A stretch of 64,000 nt of DNA, from the NCBI GenBank assembly GCA_018398585.1, contig JAGTTD010000015.1:2919001-2983000 (forward strand), given 5' to 3'. The notes under the pieces are model-generated. The model did no database searches, had not been told where the DNA came from, and saw only the letters and a program-made list of their open reading frames with translations. The stretch comes from Simmondsia chinensis. Its lineage: Eukaryota; Streptophyta; Magnoliopsida; Caryophyllales; Simmondsiaceae. Position numbers and translations under genes: made by a program. Below are positions 58,107 to 64,000 of the stretch, piece after piece. Numbering within the stretch: the stretch's first letter is position 1; each line of letters opens with the position of its first letter.

Positions 58107-60237
58107 CTAATCAGCATCTTCTTCAACGGTGTTAACCCGTTCACATTCATCGATCCACTCACTGTATCTGTAGATTTAAAAGATAGGATAAGCGGAAGTA
58201 TGAGACCAGGAAAGCAAAGACTTGGAAGGATCCAAGGTAGAATTGAACTTACATGTCTATTGGCTCAGTCAGAGCTGCAAGGACACAAACAGAAAGTATA
58301 TTAGTAGAACTATGATAATGATAAATGAAGCAAACTAATAAATGATCCCAATTGTAGCAGGAAAACTGCTGCTTGTAAACTGTTATCAGTATAGAAGTGT
58401 AGGGGAAAAAAAAATGCCAACACAAGCAAATTGTAGGGTAAAAGGAGAAAGGGCAGAAAAAAATAAACTGTCTTTCAGAACATCAGATTGGGGTCAGAGG
58501 ATTATCAGGTTTTCAACCCTACGGCTATTACACATGCCCACAATTTTAAATTTTTTGAACATTAGAAATTGGAGTCACTTGAACGCATTTTGTAATTTTC
58601 TACATTAAAAAATTGTTAAACTATTAGCGATTTCTGCTTCTAAACATGGTTTCTAAATGGAAAATGGGAAAGAAAAACCGGAGATGGAAACAAAAACTAA
58701 AAATGGAAAATGAGAACTGGTTTATGTTTCTAAACTGGGCCACAGCTTTTCCGCACTAAAATCAACATAAGAGAGAAAGAGAACAAAAGAAGAAGAATAG
58801 AAAGCACAAGCTCTCATAAAGGATATGACGAGGATTAGATATACGTAACGTAGCTGTACCCCAGGTTCCATGAAAATTTAACCGATAACACTTTATGAAT
58901 TGCACCAAGGACCACCTGTTTGACCACTATTTTGATCCTTTGACGTGACTTCCCAAAAGACCAAAAAGATATAGTAGTTATACAAGCGAAATACGAGCCC
59001 AAAGAGGGATACAAGAAACCTAACGTATGAAATTTTGTCAAAGGGCCTCAACCTTAGTCTTATTTTTAACCACTAGACGGAGACCTCATTAGCAAAATAC
59101 AAGCCCGTAGTAAATCCAACGTCAATCAAGAATGCACAAAATTCAATCAAAAGGGATTTTTGGTAAAAAGGAACTTAAATTAAGTGTCGATCACAAACAT
59201 ACCGGTGACAGTGGTGCTGAAATGCTCTTGGCATATCCGACATTCAGCTTCACCGATCAGGTTCTTCATGTCACTGGGACCGAGATAACATACAAGTTTA
59301 GAATAATCATAAAGAAAGTATTCATATATTATCCCCATTATCTGCCACAACTGACAGTAAGAAAATCCTTCTCTATTCGTAATATGTGCACGGAATTATC
59401 GTCAAAAAAATCTATAACCAGTAGGCGCCGTATTGCGAGAGAGAGAGACAGGAGAGAGAGAGATAGCAAGGGAGAAAAGGGGCAGGGAAGGGAGGGAGAA
59501 ACACAGATAGAAGCAGGCAAGCTTGTCCTTTATCTAACACCCGAGACAACATTTGTGTCAGCGTAGCAAATCAAACCTTACAAGAGCGGCAATTCGTGTC
59601 TAAAGTTGTCCTAGACCAAGTACTTACTTTCGCAATGTGCAGAGGTTAGGGATTTATGGTGCGAGCTTTTTTCTCTTTTTGGTTAGATGTTGGTTAGCTC
59701 AAGATTGGTTGACAGTGTCCTTTTGATGAAGTTCCCTGGGATAGGAAAGAGGAAAGACCTCTTAGTGTTATTTTCTGTGGCCAAGAATGTGATTGTTTGG
59801 TGTATTTGGTTAGAGAGAAATGTTAAGATTTTTTAAGACCAATATACACTAATTAATTTCTCAAGGGAAAATGTGATCTATGTAGGGGCTCTTTGGAAAA
59901 GCTTTGGGGACTACTTTGATATAGCCTTAACTGTTTTTCCAAGGGATTGAAGGCTTATGTTATTAGTTTTGGTTTTTCATGTTCCTTGGTTGTGTTTGGA
60001 AAGCATATTGTTCTTAGCTCTTTGTACATTTTTCTCCTTTAATGATATTTCTTTTTTCAATCAAAAAGAACGAGTACCTTTTTTTTACTTAAATAATGCA
60101 TCCAATATTCACAAGAACACTTACATGCGGCACTCAACACTTGTTCCATGGTTGCAGAAGGGGCAACTGAATACAGTTTCGAGTTTATCCATCCGCTTCT
60201 TTGGAGGAGGCTTCGCTCTTGACTTTCTCTTCCCCAT
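58107..60237 (-). CDS. ELOF1: Transcription elongation factor 1 homolog (ELOF1)
   Basis: Four coding exons on the minus strand: 60237-60125, 59273-59203, 58274-58253 and 58167-58107 (stop TAG at 58109-58107). Phases 2, 1, 2 and all GT-AG sites agree, giving 88 residues, the usual family size. A basic N-terminus '[19 protein letters not shown]' leads into a four-cysteine zinc-binding fold: C25-x2-C28 (CPFC) and C49-x2-C52 (CRIC). '[17 protein letters not shown]' is the conserved C-terminal part. ELOF1 binds RNA polymerase II during elongation and in other eukaryotes supports transcription-coupled repair. An AG at 60262-60261 just upstream of the start suggests a 5'-UTR intron. The 22-nt third exon is a micro-exon. 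Confidence 0.93.
59650..60075 (+). pseudogene. LINE C-terminal fragment in ELOF1 intron 1
   Basis: Antisense to ELOF1. Reading gives '[21 protein letters not shown]', the reverse-transcriptase zinc-binding (zf-RVT) end of plant L1 elements, where W-x-x-W-x-x-R-N-x-R-x-F is typical. It is followed by a short 3' UTR, 'tctcctttaatgatatttct', and a T/A-rich end near 60070. Stops interrupt it. Confidence 0.65.
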
Positions 60238-60654
60238 ATCTAGTACGCTAAAATATCTGAAAGAGCCAACAAATAAAATTCAGTAACACAAACATCACAG
60301 ACGAATTGCAAAGATGGATTCTTTCAGAACATGACTATTCATTTTGATAAGAAAATAATATAATATTAGATTTCAGAGTCGATTGAATTGTGTGAAGACT
60401 AAAGAGATGTCCATTATCTTACTGATTATTCGTTTGTCAACCAAGTCTTGCTATGTCTGAAATTAAATCATTAACGTAAACGCCCATGAGATTCAGTTCT
60501 TCCCAATAGTAAACATAAAGTCAACACAAATGTTTCAACAAAAACAGTTGATACGAAAGTAAATTCGATTAAAGCTAAACTAGTATTGATTTACGCAGCA
60601 CGCAAGGACGTACACACAAGCCATACAACAGATACCATTGAAGTAACGCAGTAC

Positions 60655-60811
60655 CTAAGGGCTTGTTTGGTATCGCCTTGTAGTTTTTAGTTCTTGAGAA
60701 ATTGAAAATTAGGTTTTGAAAACAATTTTATATGGTTTTCGGTTTTTGCTTTTTGTTTCTAGTCAAACTAGAAAAGATTGTAAATAGAAAACAATGCCAA
60801 AGAGGCCCTAA
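60655..60811. mobile_element. Short MITE-like repeat
   Basis: Ends 'taagggcttgtttggtatcg' and '…aatgccaaagaggccc ta' are inverted. Interior 'tttttagt…gaaaattaggttttgaaa' resembles 34490-34605. No clear duplication. Confidence 0.4.
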
Positions 60812-62840
60812 AGTCTTCCTTTGTTTTGAAAAAACTGCTGCGCAAATAATTTGGTGCAACTACAAGCCTGAATTCCATTAGATTCACAGCAGCATCTCTC
60901 TCTTCAACAATGGGGTGCTCAATTATCAAAATACGGTCTTTGTACATCAGCTAGTTGGAGAGAGGCGCCTTTGAGGAAAAAAAAGGTTAAGTCTGTTCAC
61001 TAGTGACGCGTGACAACTTCTACTGAAGGAGCTACAGCAGATGGTTACTCTACACGCACTTTTACAAGCAACACTAACATTAGTAAATTCACAATTGCAC
61101 AAAGAATTACAATTTTTTTATCCAAAAAAGAACTATTATTAAGAGAGAATGTACAAAAAGCGAAGAACAAGATGTCATCAAGTGACAAAAGTGCAGCCCC
61201 TTTTCCTAAAAAAGAGATTAAAAAAAGGGTCTTCAATCTAGAGGAGATCATTCTAATAATAAAATAAAAAATACGATTATTCAGGCTTTATGGGCTTTGT
61301 TAGAAGTGGATCTCATAAAGTTATGGAAGAGTGTTGGCATTGAAAATGCTGCAGATGGAAGAGTGTTGGCGTTGAAAATGCTGCAGTTGATATATTTCAA
61401 ATTATAAATAATTTACAAGCCTGCGGTTCGCTTCTAGCAAAGCCCTAAAACCATGCAACATCAAAAAAACGAAGAACTAATAATACAAAGTCCTCGAATC
61501 CCTCTACAAATCAGCTATGGTCATGCGAGGTAAGCCCACAAAGCTCTTTGTTCAAAGAACTCTTAAAAAGGCCACCTTTTCCCATTTGATTTAGGTTTTG
61601 AAATAGTCCATTTTTAACGGCAGCACAAGTTTTCCTCAGATAAATGAAGGCACCAAAGGAGATGGGCAATATCTCATGAAAATCATTAAGGCAGCTGTTC
61701 CAGACAGAACTCGTCACCTAATCTACAACTATTACCGAAGTATCTAAGAGAAAAGCCCTAATCACAAAAGGGCTAAAAGTATAAACCTCTATTGTAGGCC
61801 ATGATGGGATTCCAATCAGAAGGAAAGGCCCGCTATAAGAAGAGCAAGCTATTAGGTGCTTTACAATAAGCAATTGTCCATCTACCGAATCTATGCCCAC
61901 ATTTTGAATCCAAGGAGCCATTCTCTGAATAATAGCCTCATTTCAGTATAATTCATCCATTTACAGAACCACCAAGGATGGAGCTCCGACTCCCTTTTAT
62001 CTGCTTCTGATTCTCATCTAAACATCCAAATAGCAAAAATTCAAAGCATTCTCATCACAGCTAGCATATTTGTTCCATGAGTCTGCAACTCTACCAATCA
62101 AAAACTAACTTCAACAAATGGCACCAACTTAAAATATCGAAAAGACAAACTCCAAGAAGAAGCCAAGCGTAAGGCCAAGGACAGTAAGTGCAAGATTAGG
62201 AGCCAAAGCAGAAAGAAAAGAAAGAAGATTTCACCTATCCAAGCCACTAAAGAAGTCAAAGGTGACAACCACAAAAAAAGGAAAGAGTTCATTTCTTCCT
62301 CAAATTATATTAATGGATTGTCTAACCGGTTCCTCCAATCTCAGCCACAGAAACCCTCTAAATTAGTACATCCTCTGTGATAAGGACAAACACCAAAACT
62401 TAAACTTGAGACTAAACAGCAGAATAAGTGCCAATTCTTGTGCCCAAGAAAAACATTCATCCCCAGAAACTGCTGATAATGGGGTGCCTATGTACAAAAT
62501 CTAATATCAGCCAAAAGAAACCTTGTCCCGCAAGGTTGGTACGTGGATTTTACAGATCCCTGAAAAAAGATCTGATATTCACTGCTAGTTGTTGGGTGCC
62601 TAAGACACCCTGTCCAAAAGGACTAGAAACCCGCAGAATAGGAAACAACACTATAATTAACCACCAATAAAACAAGTGGTAGAAAAGCAAACGGTAACAC
62701 AAACTAGCAAGACTACTAGAAAGAGAACAATGAACATGAGCAAATTAGTCAAGCAGACCAAAATAGCTATCGAGTTCAATATATTATTAGCAGCCAGTAA
62801 CCAAAAGAAAAAAATGCATATGTATTATCTGAAGCTCGTG
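60812..62840. other. Presumed ELOF1 5'-UTR intron or upstream, unassigned
   Basis: At 61108-61160 a T-run plus 'atccaaaaaagaactattat' looks like a minus-strand LINE 3' end. On the minus strand, frames at 61718-61921 and 61511-61717 are adjacent and in a similar style but carry no motif I can name. A local duplication, 'ggaagagtgttggc(a/g)ttg', lies near 61324 and 61357. Confidence 0.35.
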
Positions 62841-62842
62841 AA

Positions 62843-62975
62843 TCAAACCCTAATTGGTTAAATCAAATGCAAACCAGGTGATGAGAAGATCACAGATTTC
62901 ACGAAGGATTTAAACGGAGATAACGCTAATTCTGCCATTTTTAACAGATTCCACGTAATGCCCTAATCTGTAAAT
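62843..62975. repeat. Leader-like duplicated block, copy 1
   Basis: 'atcaaaccctaattggttaa', 'ggatttaaacggagataa' and 'cgtaatgccctaatctg' recur in the same order at 63625-63745, with a MITE between. On the minus strand both contain 'ttagggttt', as does the putative ELOF1 leader at 63915. Confidence 0.55.
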
Positions 62976-63077
62976 CAATGGTTTATCATCAAACAATACC
63001 AAGAGAAGCTAGCTGAAATACCAAAAGCTCATGCATCTTCTCCTCCTCGTCAGGTACTTCATCCTACTAATTATAAT

Positions 63078-63504
63078 AATTACGGTAAATTATATCTCAG
63101 TACTCTAAGGCTTGGTGTATTAATTTTTCAGTCCATGAACTTTGTAAAATAATATTTTGGTCCAAAAGTTACATATATCTAATAAAATAATCCAAACGGC
63201 GATGTATAAAGGTGTAAAACAAGTCTTTCATCCAACTCTTCTTCATTAGCAGTGTCATAATATTACGGTTCGTGCGGAGATGAGGGTAATAGCGAAGGGA
63301 TGGTGGGTTTACAGACAAATAACGGCAAGTTTTACACTTTTTCACGTCATCATTTGGACTATTTCATTAAATAGTATAACTTTTGAAATAAAAAATTATT
63401 TCATAAAGATTGTAGCCTTAAAAATTAATACACCAAATCTCGGACTATTAAAGTTTGGACTGTTCAAAAAAATCTCGGACTATTAATACGTAATTTACCA
63501 TAAT
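63078..63504. mobile_element. MITE with 9-bp duplication
   Basis: Ends aattacggtaaattatatct and …acgtaatttaccataat are inverted. The 9-bp duplication aattataat is at 63069-63077 and 63505-63513, fitting a Mutator-like MITE. The interior has 'aatttttcagtccatgaac' against 'tttggactgttcaaaaa'. No transposase. Confidence 0.65.
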
Positions 63505-63624
63505 AATTATAATATCTCCCTTGTAATATCTGGTTTCAAATGGAACCCAATCACGTTTAAACAGTAATCAGTCTGCAAAAAATCCGCAATTCAGCATAGA
63601 AAAACAAAACCTAACTTTGTTCGC

Positions 63625-63745
63625 ATCAAACCCTAATTTGTTCAATCAAACCCAAATCAAGAATTTGATGGAGGGTTCAAACGGAGATAATAACATCGCC
63701 ATCACTTTATAAGGATTCTTAAGTAATGCCCTAATTTGAAGATCT
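63625..63745. repeat. Leader-like duplicated block, copy 2
   Basis: 'catcaaaccctaatttgttc', 'ggttcaaacggagataa' and 'agtaatgccctaatttg' match 62843-62975 with substitutions. Confidence 0.55.
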
Positions 63746-63898
63746 CAACATCAAAGAAACATCGCGAAAGAAAATCGAAGGCCTTAACGATCTAACCCTA
63801 ATTCACCTTCGATAAATCTCGACTCATCAATTGAAAGATTTCATCCTCGATTCTTGAAATCAAACTATAGTAATATCAGAAAAAGGATAAATCTTTAC

Positions 63899-63965
63899 CT
63901 TGATTTGCTTCAATTAGGGTTTGGATTGTGCCGTGTTCGAAATGCTTCGCGCTGCCAGAAGAAGG
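63899..63965 (-). other. Putative non-coding first exon of ELOF1
   Basis: On the minus strand, 'aaaccctaattgaagcaaat' followed by 'caag|gtaaag' looks like a plant 5'-leader exon ending at a good donor (GT at 63898-63897). A TATA-like 'ctttatatgc' lies about 30 bp upstream (63987-63996). It could splice to the acceptor at 60262-60261. No transcript evidence is available, so this is inference. Confidence 0.35.
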
Positions 63966-64000
63966 GTGACAATATGGTACCTCGCGGCATATAAAGTATT

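Noticed and set aside
61511..61921. A minus-strand protein-coding gene
   Set aside because: Two adjacent short frames show no domain, start context or splice pattern I can support; they may be an old LINE remnant.

Overview
The window is nuclear DNA from a flowering plant, most likely a eudicot; I cannot name the species. Evidence: spliced genes with GT-AG introns, plant-type protein families, an AT-rich background, and dense plant transposons (a Ty3/gypsy chromovirus, hAT- and Mutator-like MITEs, L1-type LINE remnants, and many short SINEs).

Three protein-coding genes can be assembled exon by exon with consistent splice phases. (1) A NAC transcription factor of the SND2/SND3/NAC075-type clade on the + strand at 23074-34198: three exons, 320 residues, with a 9.2-kb second intron full of nested transposons. 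(2) A large guanylate-binding-protein GTPase (GBPL type) on the - strand at 40498-52233: 14 exons, 1071 residues, with an N-terminal GTPase domain, a long coiled coil, basic nuclear-localisation-like clusters and a SAP-like C-terminus. (3) The transcription elongation factor ELOF1 on the - strand at 58107-60237: four coding exons, 88 residues, with a probable non-coding leader exon near the right edge of the window.

The left third (1-23 kb) has no host gene that I recognise. It is built from transposons: a tRNA-type SINE split by a hAT MITE (about 1.2-1.8 kb), two SINEs with 5S-rRNA-derived heads (2.0-2.8 kb), a nearly complete 5.3-kb Ty3/gypsy element at 7710-13050 (421-bp LTRs, 2.1% divergent, CCTTC target duplication) inserted into an older SINE, a decayed LINE reverse transcriptase at 17.1-18.3 kb, and several MITEs.

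The NAC intron (24.4-33.6 kb) is a stack: the intron holds a LINE 3' fragment, split by an internally deleted Ty3/gypsy element (28819-32601), which carries a hAT MITE in its 5' LTR and a tiny LINE insertion in gag. The 34-40 kb intergenic region has more SINEs, TA microsatellites, a MITE and a 39-bp LINE insertion. Intron 1 of the GBPL gene contains an array of ~100-bp tandem repeats into which two further SINEs have jumped.

The strongest theme is a modular SINE superfamily. At least a dozen elements share one ~120-nt 3' domain (the Au/Angio-domain type end), joined to different 5' heads: 5S rRNA (five copies, four with clear target-site duplications, one with perfect A-box and intermediate element), a tRNA-like head (one copy with 16-bp duplication), and long unrelated T-rich heads (one 447-bp element with a perfect 18-bp duplication). 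The 5S-headed and long-headed types are the best candidates for something under-described.
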